A stretch of DNA of 64,000 nucleotides from Alphaproteobacteria bacterium (GCA_019232625.1 JAFANP010000048.1:1-64000), one strand, 5' to 3'. Numbered from the stretch's first letter, positions 8,655-16,750 are shown. Notes: generated from the letters alone by a model not told the origin. Translations and numbers: made by a program.

Positions 8655-8956
8655 CTTCTGTCGCCTTCGCCGCCTTGGCCGATCCGGTCCGGGCCGAGAT
8701 CGTCGAGCGGCTCGCCCGCCGGCCCATGGCGGTGGGCGAGATGGCGGCGGGACTTCCCGTCACCCGGCCCGCCGTGTCGCAGCATCTCAAGGTGCTGAAG
8801 GAGGCGGGGCTGGTCGCGGTCGAGGCGAAGGGAACGCGGCGCATCTACCGGATCGATCCGGCGGGGCTCGGAGCCATCCGGCAGTGGCTCGACCGGCATT
8901 GGCAACGCGCGCTCGCCAGCTTCGCCGAGGAAGCCGAACGGGAGGAAGAGGAATGA
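8645..8956 (+). CDS. ArsR/SmtB-type winged-helix transcriptional regulator
   Basis: 103 residues. The winged helix is FAALADPVRAEIVERLARRP followed by LPVTRPAVSQHLKVLKEAGLV and the wing RRIYRIDP. There are no metal-binding cysteines of the ArsR CxC type, so this belongs to the group that pairs with a SRPBCC/AHSA1 protein rather than to metal sensors. It starts with GTG 8645 and its stop overlaps the next ATG (ATGA). A palindromic cluster covers its start codon, suggesting autoregulation. The partner gene is frameshifted, so the system may be decaying. Confidence 0.85.
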   Translation: MTNASVAFAALADPVRAEIVERLARRPMAVGEMAAGLPVTRPAVSQHLKVLKEAGLVAVEAKGTRRIYRIDPAGLGAIRQWLDRHWQRALASFAEEAEREEEE

Positions 8957-9421
8957 ACGAGACGCAGCGAATCGTCCCCGCGCCGATCCGCAAGACGCTT
9001 CACGTCCGCGCTCCCCGGGAGAAGGCGTTCCGCGTCTTCATGGAGCGGATGGGGCGGTGGTGGCCCGCCGACCACAGCCTGCTCCAGGCGCCGCGCCGCC
9101 GAGCCCCGCCCCGGCGGCCGGTGGTACGAGACGGGCGAGGACGGCGCCGAATATCAATGGGGCCGAGTCCTGGAGTGGGACCCGCCCCGCCGCGCCCTCC
9201 TCGCCTGGCAGCTCAACCACGAATGGGCCTACGATCCCGGTTTCGAGACGCAGGTGGAGATCGTCTTCCGCACCCACGAAGGCGGCACGATCGTCGCATT
9301 CGAGCATCGCGGGCTCGACGCCTTCGCCGACGCCGCCCGCGACTCGCACGTCAGCGGCATGGACCAGGGCTGGGGGATGATCCTCGCCCGCTACATGGCC
9401 GAGGCCGATAGCGCGGCCTGA
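8953..9421 (+). pseudogene. SRPBCC/AHSA1-domain protein, frameshifted
   Basis: Translation from ATG 8953 gives MNETQRIVPAPIRKTLHVRA and FRVFMERMGRWWPADHSLLQAP, a normal START/AHSA1 N-terminus, up to about base 9100. The rest of the domain continues only in the next frame from GAG 9101: EPRPGGRWYETGEDGAEYQW, RVLEWDPPRRALLAWQLNHEW, ending near 9421. Family members usually have a short strand of about four residues (of the EVVI type) before EPRxGGRWYE, which is missing here. A short deletion of about 11 bases is therefore a better explanation than a one-base sequencing error. Unshifted translation from the same ATG yields an arginine/proline-rich tail without similarity. Confidence 0.72.
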
Positions 9422-9428
9422 AGCCCGG

Positions 9429-9659
9429 TTACTGGCCCCGTCCGGCCGCGTCGCCGCCGCCGCCCTGCGCCGGCGCCCGCTTGCCGAGCCACTGCGCGGC
9501 CGTCTTGCAGATCTTGGGGCCCGCGCCGAGCCGGGTGGAGCTCGATTCGTCGCGCTTGCAGATGAGCTTCTCCTTCGGCGGCGGGGCCGCTTCCGGCGTG
9601 GCCGCGGGAGCGCCCTGAGCGGCACCGGTGACGAGCATGAGCGCGACGAAAATCGACAT
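9429..9659 (-). CDS. Small secreted protein of unknown function
   Basis: 76 residues. It has a short signal-like N-terminus (MSIFVALMLVTGAAQGAPAA), then a linker rich in Ala and Pro, then a core KLICKRDESSSTRLGAGPKICKTAAQW with two cysteines 18 apart. The two-cysteine core resembles short periplasmic proteins common in sphingomonads, but I cannot name a function. It is convergent with the frameshifted SRPBCC gene, seven bases away, and lies downstream of the E2 gene on the same strand with a 75-base gap. Confidence 0.6.
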   Translation of the reverse strand: MSIFVALMLVTGAAQGAPAATPEAAPPPKEKLICKRDESSSTRLGAGPKICKTAAQWLGKRAPAQGGGGDAAGRGQ

Positions 9660-9734
9660 GAAAACCCCGCTTTTTCCTTTGAAGCACAGGCCCTTAGCAG
9701 ATCGTGCGAGTTTTGGAAGCGGCTTTTCGCGCGC

Positions 9735-11012
9735 TCATTCGGCGGGCCACCCCTCGAGCACCTCGACGAACCGGCTCAGCCATCGGTTGGTCTGGTGGCC
9801 GTCCACGACGCGGTGGTCGATGGTGAGGGAGACATAGGCCATCGGCCGGATCTGGATCGTGTCCACCCCATCGACTTCACGCACCACGACGCGCTTCTCC
9901 AGCTTGCCGACGCCGAGGATCGCGGATTGCGGCTGGGCGATGATGATCGGCGCGGCGAAGAGCGAGCCGGAGACGCCGTGATTGGAGACGGTGAAGGTGC
10001 CGCCCGACACGTCGCGCGCGGTCAGCCGCTCCCCCCTCGCCTTCTCGACAAGCTCGTCGAGGCCGGCGGCGATGCCTTTGAGGTTCAACGTCTGCACCCG
10101 GCGCAGCACCGGGACGATCAGCCCCTTCTCGCCCAGCGCCGTGCCGACGCCGATATTGACGTCGTCGAAGATCTCCAGCCTATCGTCGTGCCAGCGCGCG
10201 TTGATCGCGGGCGCGACCTTCATCGCCTCGGCCGCGGCGGCGACGATGTAGGCGGTGTAGGTGAGCTTCACCCCCTTCCTCGCATAGGCCTCCTTGTGGC
10301 GGTCGCGATGGCGGATGATCGCGGTGAAATCCGCCTCGAACATCGCCGTGACGTGCGGCGCCTGGGTGACCGAGGCGAGCATGTTCTCGGCGATCCTCAG
10401 CCGCATCCGGTCGTGCGGGATGGAATGGGAGCGGATCGAGGCGTCGGAGGGCTCGGCCAAGCGAGGCTGAGCCGTGGTGCGGGGACCTTCCCGGACCTTC
10501 GTCGCCGCCTCGACCGCGCGGTCGACGTCGGCGCGGGTGATTCGCCCGTCCCGGCCGGTGCCCTGGATCTTCGCCGGGTCGATGTCGTGCTGGAGGAGCG
10601 CGCGCTTCACCGCGGGGGAAAGTCTGAGCTCCGCGTCCCTCACCCCGTTCGTGTCGAGCGAAGTCGAGACACCCCGTCGAGCGGAGCCGAGACCTGTGTC
10701 CCCATCCTCGGCTTCGCTCGGAAGGGCCCCTCGACGTCGCTCGGGGCGAACGGGTTCGGACTCGTCGCCGACGACCTCCGCCACCGCCGCGATGCGACCC
10801 AGGACCGCCCCCGGCACCGCTTCCGCGTCGGTCTCGAGCACGATCTCGCGAAGCACGCCCGCCGCGGGCGCAGGCACCTCCATCGCGACCTTGTCGGTCT
10901 CCAGCTCGACGAGCGGGTCGTTCACCTCGACCCGGTCGCCCACCTTCTTCAGCCAGGCGCGAACGACGGCCTGCGTGACCTCCTGCTCGACCGGAACGAG
11001 GACGTCGATCAT
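9735..11012 (-). CDS. Dihydrolipoamide acyltransferase (E2) of a 2-oxo-acid dehydrogenase complex
   Basis: 425 residues. The lipoyl domain spans 1-76 with the lipoylated Lys 41 in ELETDKVAMEV. A peripheral subunit-binding domain lies near 128-165 (LSPAVKRALLQHDIDPAKI, GTGRDGRITRADVD). The acyltransferase domain ends with TIDHRVVDGHQ, giving catalytic His 400 and Asp 404. Between the lipoyl and binding domains, residues about 87-123 are encoded by a dispersed palindromic repeat that stays in frame, an unusual source of a flexible linker. Two bases separate it from the fused E1 gene upstream. The E3 (lipoamide dehydrogenase) gene is not in the window. Domain order and context suit a branched-chain or aryl 2-oxo-acid complex rather than pyruvate dehydrogenase. 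Confidence 0.92.
   Translation of the reverse strand: MIDVLVPVEQEVTQAVVRAWLKKVGDRVEVNDPLVELETDKVAMEVPAPAAGVLREIVLETDAEAVPGAVLGRIAAVAEVVGDESEPVRPERRRGALPSEAEDGDTGLGSARRGVSTSLDTNGVRDAELRLSPAVKRALLQHDIDPAKIQGTGRDGRITRADVDRAVEAATKVREGPRTTAQPRLAEPSDASIRSHSIPHDRMRLRIAENMLASVTQAPHVTAMFEADFTAIIRHRDRHKEAYARKGVKLTYTAYIVAAAAEAMKVAPAINARWHDDRLEIFDDVNIGVGTALGEKGLIVPVLRRVQTLNLKGIAAGLDELVEKARGERLTARDVSGGTFTVSNHGVSGSLFAAPIIIAQPQSAILGVGKLEKRVVVREVDGVDTIQIRPMAYVSLTIDHRVVDGHQTNRWLSRFVEVLEGWPAE
10645..10754. repeat. R1 dispersed palindrome inside the E2 coding sequence
   Basis: Imperfect palindrome: the left end CCGTTCGTGTCGAGCGAAG mirrors the right end, whose complement reads CCCGTTCGCCCCGAGCGACG. A second, inner pair (GGAGCCGAGACC / CCTCGGCTTCGCTC) lies between them. 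The same element, with matching outer and inner arms, occurs at 16641-16745. Here it is read through in frame as part of the E2 linker. Confidence 0.85.
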
Positions 11013-11014
11013 CG

Positions 11015-13099
11015 TCAGAACCCCACCAGCTCGTCGATCTTGGCGCGGATCCGCTCGACGGACGGCACGGCCCAGTTGAGCAGCACCGGATTGTGGGGGC
11101 TTGGAATGTCCGGCATCGTCACCCGCGCGACCGGCGCGTCGAGGTCGAGGAACGCCTCGTCGGCGACGACCGCGGCGATCTCCGCGCCGAAGCCGCCGGT
11201 CCTGAGGTCCTCGTGGACGATGAGGCAGCGGCGGGTGCGGCGCACGCTCTCCAGCACCGCCTCCCTGTCCCACGGCACCAGCGTGCGAAGGTCGATGACG
11301 TCGGCCGAGACGTCCTTCGCCGCTTCCTCGCAGCGCGGCACCATCGCGCCCCAGGTGACGAGGGTGATGTCGTCCCCCGAGCGCGTCTTCTTCGCCCGTC
11401 CGAACGGCAGGACGTAGGCGTCGCCCGGCCACGGCCGCCGCGCCCAGGAATCGTCGAGCATCGCGCGATGCTCGAAGAAGATGACCGGGTCGTTGCCGCG
11501 AAGCCCCGCGCGCAGCAGGCCGACCGCGTCCTCGGCATTGGAGGGGACGGCGACCAGCCAGCCGGGATTGTGGACGAACTGCACCTCGTTGGTCTGGCTG
11601 TGCCAGGGATCGCCGCACTTGAAGAAGCCGCCTGGGATCCTGAGCACCATCGGCGCGGCGAAGCGGTTGGCGGTGCGCCAGCGCATGGTGCCGCAGTCGT
11701 TGATCTGCTCGGTCGCGGGCTCGGCATATTTGCGGAACTGGATCTCCGGGACGGGCATCAGCCCGGCGAGCGCCATGCCGACCGCGCGGCCGATTATGCC
11801 TTCCTCGTTCAGGCTGGTGTCGAACACCCGGCCCTCGCCATATTTCTCCTGAAGGCCGAGCGTGACCGCATGGACCCCGCCCTTCGGCCCGATGTCCTCG
11901 CCGAACAGGAGGACGCGCGGGTTGATCGCAAGCTCCTGGTCCAGCGTCCGGCGGATCGCCGTCACCATGTTGATGCGCTGGCCTTCGGGCTTGGGCTCCT
12001 CGTGCGAAGGCGGGGCGCGATAGCCCTTGGTCCACTGGCCGCCGAGCTGCTGCATCTCGCCTTCGTAGAAGACATGGTCGAGCACGTTCTCGGGCCGGGA
12101 GACGCCGCGCGCCTCGGCGGCCGCCCTCGCCTCTTCCACCGCCGACTGCGCCTCGGCTTCGATCCGATCCCACTCCGCCTCGTCGACCCCCAGGCCGAGC
12201 AGGTGCGCCTTGAGCTTGGGCAGCGGATCGCGCAGCCATTCCTCGCGCACCACCTCTTCAGGCTTGTATGCCTGGGTGTCCTGGAAGCTGTGGCCCTGGA
12301 GGCGGGGGACGCGGAGGTGGAGCAGCGCCGGGCCGCCCTCGGCGCGCACATGCGCCACCGCCCGGTCGATCAGCCTTGCCGCCTCGGCCGGCTCGGTGCC
12401 GTCGCCCGCGAAGATGGCGAGGCCGGTGAAGCTCGCCAGGTTCTTCGAGATGTCCGCGCCCGGCGTCTGGTAGGTGCAGGGAACGGAAATGCCGTATTGA
12501 TTGTCCTCGACGTAGAAGAGCATCGGCAGCTTCTGCGTCGTGGCGATGGTCAGCGACGCCCAGAAGCCCCCGGTGGCGCAGGAGGCATCGCCGCCCAGCA
12601 CGACCGCGATCGCGCCCTCATAGGCGCGGTCGCCCAGCACATTGCGGTGATATCGGATCGCCTGCGCCCATCCCGCGGTCGGCGTATACTGGGCGCCGAC
12701 GCCGCCGGACATCGGCAAGGCGGGGGCGCCGCCGCTATTGGGATAGTTGAAGACGACGCCGATGTCGCGGCCGTCCGAATAGCCGCCTTCCCGGCCCATG
12801 CCGGAGGCGAGGGCGTCCTCGATCGGCACGCCGAGCGACAGCAGCAGGGGGCGCGACCGGTAATAGCCGCAGGTCGCGTCGCGGCGGTGGGTGAGACGGC
12901 TGCCGAGCATCACCTGCGCCATGTCGTGGCCGCGGGCGCTGAACTGGTAGAGCACCTTGCGCTCCGGAACGAGTCGCTCCTCCTCCAGCTTGTCCATCGC
13001 TCGGCTGACCTGGACGAGATAGGCGATCCGCTTCCAGTCGAAGTCGGGCTCCGGGGCGTCGGCATCGGCCGCGCGGTCGGCGAAAGCCTGCTCAGCCAT
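11015..13099 (-). CDS. 2-oxo-acid dehydrogenase E1, alpha and beta subunits fused in one chain
   Basis: 694 residues. The N-terminal half is E1-alpha (HDMAQVMLGSRL, the ThDP motif GGDASCATGGFWASLTIA and VEDNQYGISVPCTY). The C-terminal half, from about residue 350, is E1-beta (VLLFGEDIGPKGGVHAVT, FDTSLNEEGIIGRAVGMALA, HSQTNEVQFVHNPGW). In most bacteria these are separate genes, so this is a natural fusion. The complex oxidatively decarboxylates a 2-oxo acid to its acyl-CoA with E2 and E3. It overlaps the aminotransferase gene by eight bases and is followed by E2 after two bases, so the three are one operon. An aromatic aminotransferase in front suggests aryl-pyruvates as substrates, but branched-chain 2-oxo acids are the conventional guess. 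Confidence 0.9.
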   Translation of the reverse strand: MAEQAFADRAADADAPEPDFDWKRIAYLVQVSRAMDKLEEERLVPERKVLYQFSARGHDMAQVMLGSRLTHRRDATCGYYRSRPLLLSLGVPIEDALASGMGREGGYSDGRDIGVVFNYPNSGGAPALPMSGGVGAQYTPTAGWAQAIRYHRNVLGDRAYEGAIAVVLGGDASCATGGFWASLTIATTQKLPMLFYVEDNQYGISVPCTYQTPGADISKNLASFTGLAIFAGDGTEPAEAARLIDRAVAHVRAEGGPALLHLRVPRLQGHSFQDTQAYKPEEVVREEWLRDPLPKLKAHLLGLGVDEAEWDRIEAEAQSAVEEARAAAEARGVSRPENVLDHVFYEGEMQQLGGQWTKGYRAPPSHEEPKPEGQRINMVTAIRRTLDQELAINPRVLLFGEDIGPKGGVHAVTLGLQEKYGEGRVFDTSLNEEGIIGRAVGMALAGLMPVPEIQFRKYAEPATEQINDCGTMRWRTANRFAAPMVLRIPGGFFKCGDPWHSQTNEVQFVHNPGWLVAVPSNAEDAVGLLRAGLRGNDPVIFFEHRAMLDDSWARRPWPGDAYVLPFGRAKKTRSGDDITLVTWGAMVPRCEEAAKDVSADVIDLRTLVPWDREAVLESVRRTRRCLIVHEDLRTGGFGAEIAAVVADEAFLDLDAPVARVTMPDIPSPHNPVLLNWAVPSVERIRAKIDELVGF

Positions 13100-14300
13100 C
13101 GAGCTTCTCCACCACCGCGGCGGCGAAGCGGTCGACATTGTCGTCGGACAGGCCGACGACGTTGAAGCGGCCGCTATTGGCCAGGTAGATGCCCTTCTCC
13201 CGGCGCAGCGCCAGCACCTGTTCCTCCCTGAGCGGCAGGATGGAGAACATGCCGTTCTGGCCGTCGATATAAGCGAGCCGCTCGTCATATCCGGCGAGCC
13301 GGGCTCGAAGCGTGCGGATGCGGGCGCACATCTCCTTGAGCTCGGCGTTCCAGTCGGCCCTGAGCTCGGGGGTGTCGAGGACGATGCGGGCGATGGCCGC
13401 GCCATGGTCGGGCGGCATCGACCACATGGTGCGCGCCAGCGTGAGGAGGTTGCCAAAGACGACCTCGGCGGCCCGCTTGCTCCCCGCCTTGACGAAGAGA
13501 TTGCCGGTGCGCTCGCGATAGACTCCGAAATTCTTGTCGCAGCTCTGGGCGATCAGGGCCTGCTCCGCCGCCTCGACGACCAGGCGGGTTCCCGCCGCAT
13601 CCGCCTCGAGGCCGTTGCCGAGGCCCTGATAGGCGAGGTCCACATAGGGGATCAGGCCGCGCCGCGACACGAGCGCCGCCACCTCCCGCCACTGGTCGAG
13701 CGAGAGGTCGGCGCCGGTCGGATTGTGGCAGCAGCCGTGGAGGAGGAGAAGGTCGCCCGCCTCGGCACGGCCGAGCGCGTCCATCATCCGGTCGAACAGG
13801 ATGATCCGCTGCGCCGCGTCGTAATAAGGATAGGACACCATCTCGACGCCGGAGCATTCGATCAGCGGCCCGTGATTGGGCCAGGTCGGCTGGCCGACAT
13901 GGATGCGCGCGCGCGGATTGGCGCGAGCGACGAGATCCGCCCCGAGCCTCAGCGCGCCGCATCCGCCGGGGGTCTGAAGGCCGACGATCCTGTCGTCCTT
14001 CGCGAGCGTGTCTCCGAAGACGATCGGGCGGATGAGGGCGGTGAAGCGGGCGTCGCCCATCGAGCCGAGATAGGCCTTGGTCTCCTGGGTCTCCCAGAGC
14101 CTCTTCTCCGCCGCCTTGACGGCGCGCAGGATCGGCGTGGCGCCCGCGGCGTCGCGATAGACGCCGACGCCGACGTCGATCTTGTCCGGCCTCGGATCGG
14201 CATCGCAAAGGGCGATGAGCTGGAGCAGCGAGTCCGACTTCTGCTCCTCGAGCCGGTCGAACAGCTGCGGCGGTTCGGCCGTGATCACATCGCCCGCCAT
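13092..14300 (-). CDS. Aromatic amino acid / aspartate aminotransferase (class Ia)
   Basis: 402 residues. Class I motifs: VGVYRDAAGATPILRAVKAA (substrate loop), LLLHGCCHNPTGADLS, PYVDLAYQGLGNGLEAD, SCDKNFGVYRERTGNL with the PLP-binding Lys, and the C-terminal SGRFNVVGLS with the carboxylate-binding Arg. It is closest to the TyrB/AspC group. ATG 14300 follows a strong GGAGG; an upstream in-frame ATG at 14360 has no such support. It transfers the amino group of an aromatic amino acid or aspartate to 2-oxoglutarate. It is the first gene of the operon with E1 and E2, and is divergent from an Lrp-type regulator. Confidence 0.9.
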   Translation of the reverse strand: MAGDVITAEPPQLFDRLEEQKSDSLLQLIALCDADPRPDKIDVGVGVYRDAAGATPILRAVKAAEKRLWETQETKAYLGSMGDARFTALIRPIVFGDTLAKDDRIVGLQTPGGCGALRLGADLVARANPRARIHVGQPTWPNHGPLIECSGVEMVSYPYYDAAQRIILFDRMMDALGRAEAGDLLLLHGCCHNPTGADLSLDQWREVAALVSRRGLIPYVDLAYQGLGNGLEADAAGTRLVVEAAEQALIAQSCDKNFGVYRERTGNLFVKAGSKRAAEVVFGNLLTLARTMWSMPPDHGAAIARIVLDTPELRADWNAELKEMCARIRTLRARLAGYDERLAYIDGQNGMFSILPLREEQVLALRREKGIYLANSGRFNVVGLSDDNVDRFAAAVVEKLDG

Positions 14301-14414
14301 CGTGCCTCCTGTCGCGCCAAGGCTGAACGCCCGCAGTAGCGCTATCGTCCCCTGTCTCAAAATGCCTATCTATTTCGCTCGGCTTTCGAGTAGATGTGAA
14401 ACGGCTGTTGCGCT
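14301..14414. promoter_or_regulatory. Divergent promoter region between the aminotransferase operon and the Lrp regulator
   Basis: 114 bases with a relatively AT-rich centre (about 14355-14400) compared with the surroundings, including CTCGGCTTTCGAG, which is CTCG-N5-CGAG. This is where an Lrp-family regulator would be expected to act on both directions. No clear -35/-10 pair was identified. Confidence 0.45.
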
Positions 14415-14897
14415 ATGGCCGCGAAGGTGAATGAAACCTCTCGTCTTGACCCCGTCGACCGGCGAATCGTCCGCGAGCTTCAGCGCGACGCCGCCCTGAG
14501 CCATGCCGCTCTGGCGGAACGGGTCGGCGCATCCGCCGCCTCGGTATGGCGGCGAGTGCGCGCGCTGGAGAAGGACGGCGTGCTCGGCAAGACCGTGCGG
14601 CTGGCGAGCGCGGAGGCGCTCGGCCGCTCCGTGAACGTGCTGTGCCAGGTACGGATGAGCCAGCAGACGGTCGAGGCCCGCGCCGAGTTCGAAGCCTTCA
14701 TCCGCGATCGCGAGGAGATCGTCGAATGCTATGCGATGTCCGGTGAGTGGGATTATCTGCTTCGCATCGCCGTCAGCGACGTCGCCGACTATGACCGCTT
14801 CATCATGCGCGGCGTCCTCGCCCACCCGAGCGTCGCCAACGCGGCGAGCAATTTCGCGCTGAGGCAGGTGAAATACACGACCGAGATACCCGTGTAG
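14415..14897 (+). CDS. Lrp/AsnC family transcriptional regulator
   Basis: 160 residues. An N-terminal helix-turn-helix (DPVDRRIVRELQRDAALSHA, ERVGASAASVWRRVRALEKD) is followed by the RAM ligand-binding domain (VNVLCQVRMSQQT, IVECYAMSGEWDYLLRIAV, YDRFIMRGVLAHPSV). Members sense amino acids and control their metabolism. Its divergent placement in front of an aminotransferase/2-oxo-acid-dehydrogenase operon makes that operon the likely target, with an amino acid such as phenylalanine, tyrosine or a branched-chain one as effector. It starts at ATG 14415; another in-frame ATG is further in (14424 is not better supported). Confidence 0.9.
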   Translation: MAAKVNETSRLDPVDRRIVRELQRDAALSHAALAERVGASAASVWRRVRALEKDGVLGKTVRLASAEALGRSVNVLCQVRMSQQTVEARAEFEAFIRDREEIVECYAMSGEWDYLLRIAVSDVADYDRFIMRGVLAHPSVANAASNFALRQVKYTTEIPV

Positions 14898-14900
14898 CGA

Positions 14901-14990
14901 TCCTCCCCGTCGAGGGAAGGCGGCAGCCCGAAGGGCTGGCGGAGGGTGTCGGCGCCGTGCTCCGCATGTCCCCCTCCCTCAAAGGAGAGG
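14901..14990. repeat. R2 dispersed GC-rich palindromic element
   Basis: Starts TCCTCCCCGTCGAGGGAAGG and ends CCCTCCCTCAAAGGAGAGG, with an inner CAGCCCGAAGGGCTG hairpin and a GGCGGAGGG segment. The layout matches elements at 17404-17526 and 48643-48762. It fills much of the 280-base gap 14898-15177; the rest of that gap shows nothing recognisable except the ribosome-binding site of the next gene. Confidence 0.65.
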
Positions 14991-15177
14991 TTTCTTGCCC
15001 TTGAACCCGCTTCGTCCCTTCCCTATTCTCCGCTCGCGGGCCGGGCCCCTCTGGCGGCCGTCTCCTGGACGACCGTGATGTCGGACCGCATCGGGTTAGC
15101 CTCGATGCGTCCAGACGGGTCTCCTCCCCTCTCCATCGCAGCCTGCCCGATCCATCACCATCGAATGGAGAGTGGCA

Positions 15178-15351
15178 GTGAACAATCTCATCTACCGATT
15201 GACCTCGATCCACAGGCGGCTCGACGACGAGATACGCCGCGAGCTGCGGCGGCGCCTTCCCGACGGCTTCCGGCTGCTTCGGCTGAAGAAGCTGAAGCTG
15301 ACGGTGAAGGACCGCCTCCACGGGCACATGCTCAGGGCCGGGAGGGGCTGA
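15178..15351 (+). CDS. DUF465 (YdcH-like) small protein
   Basis: 57 residues from GTG 15178, preceded by GGAG at about seven bases. The protein starts MNNLIYRLTSIHRRLDDEIR and continues with LPDGFRLLRLKKLKLTVKDR, the two-helix arrangement of DUF465 proteins: an amphipathic helix, a proline turn and a strongly basic helix. The family function is not known. One base separates its stop from the zinc-ribbon gene, so they are probably co-expressed. Confidence 0.78.
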   Translation: MNNLIYRLTSIHRRLDDEIRRELRRRLPDGFRLLRLKKLKLTVKDRLHGHMLRAGRG

Positions 15352-15352
15352 C

Positions 15353-15637
15353 ATGGACGGAGAGGCACAAACGGCCATGGCCTGCCCGATCGACCGGACG
15401 CCGCTCGTCATGACGGAGCGGCAAGGGATCGAGATCGACTATTGCCCCACCTGCCGAGGCGTCTGGCTCGACCGCGGCGAGCTCGACAAGATCGTGGAGC
15501 GAAGCGCCGCCGCGGCGCCCCCGGCGAGGGACGCGAGTCCGTGGGGCGGCGGCGAGCGGCACCGCTACGAGGACGATCGCCGGCATCACGGCCATCGCAA
15601 GCGCCGCAAGTCCTTCCTCGAGGAGCTGTTCGACTGA
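15353..15637 (+). CDS. TFIIB-type zinc-ribbon protein
   Basis: 94 residues. The ribbon is MACPIDRTPLV and IDYCPTCRGVWLDRGELDKI: C-x(about 20)-C-x2-C with the WLDRGELD signature of the zf-TFIIB family. A fourth ligand is probably the Asp or a His of this group. The rest is low-complexity, rich in His, Arg and Asp (GGGERHRYEDDRRHHGHRKR), ending in an acidic FLEELFD. Small proteins of this kind are widespread in proteobacteria and uncharacterised. It precedes the ku gene by 93 bases on the same strand. Confidence 0.85.
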   Translation: MDGEAQTAMACPIDRTPLVMTERQGIEIDYCPTCRGVWLDRGELDKIVERSAAAAPPARDASPWGGGERHRYEDDRRHHGHRKRRKSFLEELFD

Positions 15638-15730
15638 GGGACCCCGCCGCCGGACGCGCGCCGGCGGCGGAACCCCGTTCCTTCCCCGCGGTTTGAACCG
15701 GAAACGAATCGATTTTCCGGAGCAGACGTC

Positions 15731-16624
15731 ATGGCGGCACGCGCCTACTGGAGAGGGCAGATCAGGCTGGCCCTCGTCTCCATCCCGGTCGAGATCTTCT
15801 CGGCGACCAAGAGCGGCGCGCAGATCGCCTTCAACCAGATCCACGAGCCGACCGGCAAGCGGATCAAGTATGAGAAGGTCGTGCCCGGCGTCGGCCCCGT
15901 CGACCCGGAGGAGATCGTCCGCGGCTATCAATATGAGAAGGGCTCCTACGTCGTCGTGTCCGACGAGGAGCTCGAGGCGGTGAAGCTCGAGTCCAAGAAG
16001 ACGCTCGAGCTCACCCAGTTCGTCGACTATGACGAGGTCGACGTCCTTTATTTCGAGAAGCCCTATTTCGTCGTTCCGGCGGACGACCTCGCCGAGGAGG
16101 CGTTCATCGTGCTGCGCGAGGCGCTGCGCCGCACGCGCAAGATGGGCATCGGCCAGCTCGCCCTGCGCGGCCGAGAATATCTGGTCAGCGTCAAGCCATG
16201 CGGGCGGGGCATCGTGCTGGAGACGCTGCGCTACGCCGACGAGGTCAACAAGGCGCGCGACTATTTCCGCGACATTGGCGACGCCAAGCCCGACGAGGAG
16301 CTGCTCGACCTCGCCGAGACGCTGATCGACAAGAAGACGGCCGAGTTCGACGCTTCCAAGTTCCACGACCGCTACGTCGAGGCGCTCGAGGACCTGATCG
16401 AGCGCAAGCGCAAGGGCCAGACCATCCACGCCGACGAGGAAAAGGCGCCGGCGCGGGGCGGCAATGTCATCGACCTGATGGCGGCGCTGAAGCGCTCGAT
16501 CGATCGGCCGGCCGACGCGGGCGCGGCTAAGGGCGGCGGCGCGGCGGCGAAGAAGCCGGCCGCCAAGAAGACGCCGGCGAAGAAGGCGCCCGCCAAGGCG
16601 GCGCCGGCACGGAAGCGGGCTTAA
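15731..16624 (+). CDS. ku: Ku homodimeric DNA end-binding protein for non-homologous end joining
   Basis: 297 residues. The bacterial Ku core begins RAYWRGQIRLALVSIPVEIF and includes NQIHEPTGKRIKYEKVVPG, DYDEVDVLYFEKPYFVVP and LRGREYLVSVKPCGRGIVLE. It ends in a lysine/alanine-rich tail of about 45 residues (AAKKPAAKKTPAKKAP). Ku threads onto double-strand break ends and recruits LigD; basic tails of this kind bind DNA. ligD follows on the same strand after a 126-base gap taken up by an R1 repeat, so the two may be transcribed together or separated by that hairpin. Confidence 0.96.
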   Translation: MAARAYWRGQIRLALVSIPVEIFSATKSGAQIAFNQIHEPTGKRIKYEKVVPGVGPVDPEEIVRGYQYEKGSYVVVSDEELEAVKLESKKTLELTQFVDYDEVDVLYFEKPYFVVPADDLAEEAFIVLREALRRTRKMGIGQLALRGREYLVSVKPCGRGIVLETLRYADEVNKARDYFRDIGDAKPDEELLDLAETLIDKKTAEFDASKFHDRYVEALEDLIERKRKGQTIHADEEKAPARGGNVIDLMAALKRSIDRPADAGAAKGGGAAAKKPAAKKTPAKKAPAKAAPARKRA

Positions 16625-16640
16625 GCGACATGGCCCTAAA

Positions 16641-16745
16641 CCGTTCGCCCCGAGCGAAGTCGAGGGGCCCTGCCGAGCGAAGCCGAGGCCCTCGTTCTCG
16701 GCATCGCTCGAAGGTTTGTCTCCACTTCGCTCGACTCGAACGGGG
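16641..16745. repeat. R1 dispersed palindrome between ku and ligD
   Basis: Starts CCGTTCGCCCCGAGCGAAGT and ends CTTCGCTCGACTCGAACGGGG, an imperfect inverted repeat, with an inner pair CCGAGCGAAGCCGAGG / CTCGGCATCGCTCG. Same architecture as 10645-10754. It occupies nearly the whole ku-ligD gap and could attenuate or stabilise the transcript. Confidence 0.85.
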
Positions 16746-16750
16746 TTGAT

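Noticed and set aside
11093-13165. A 690-codon plus-strand frame opposite the E1 gene
   Set aside because: Shadow of a clear E1 alpha-beta protein; no similarity to anything and composition typical of the antisense frame.
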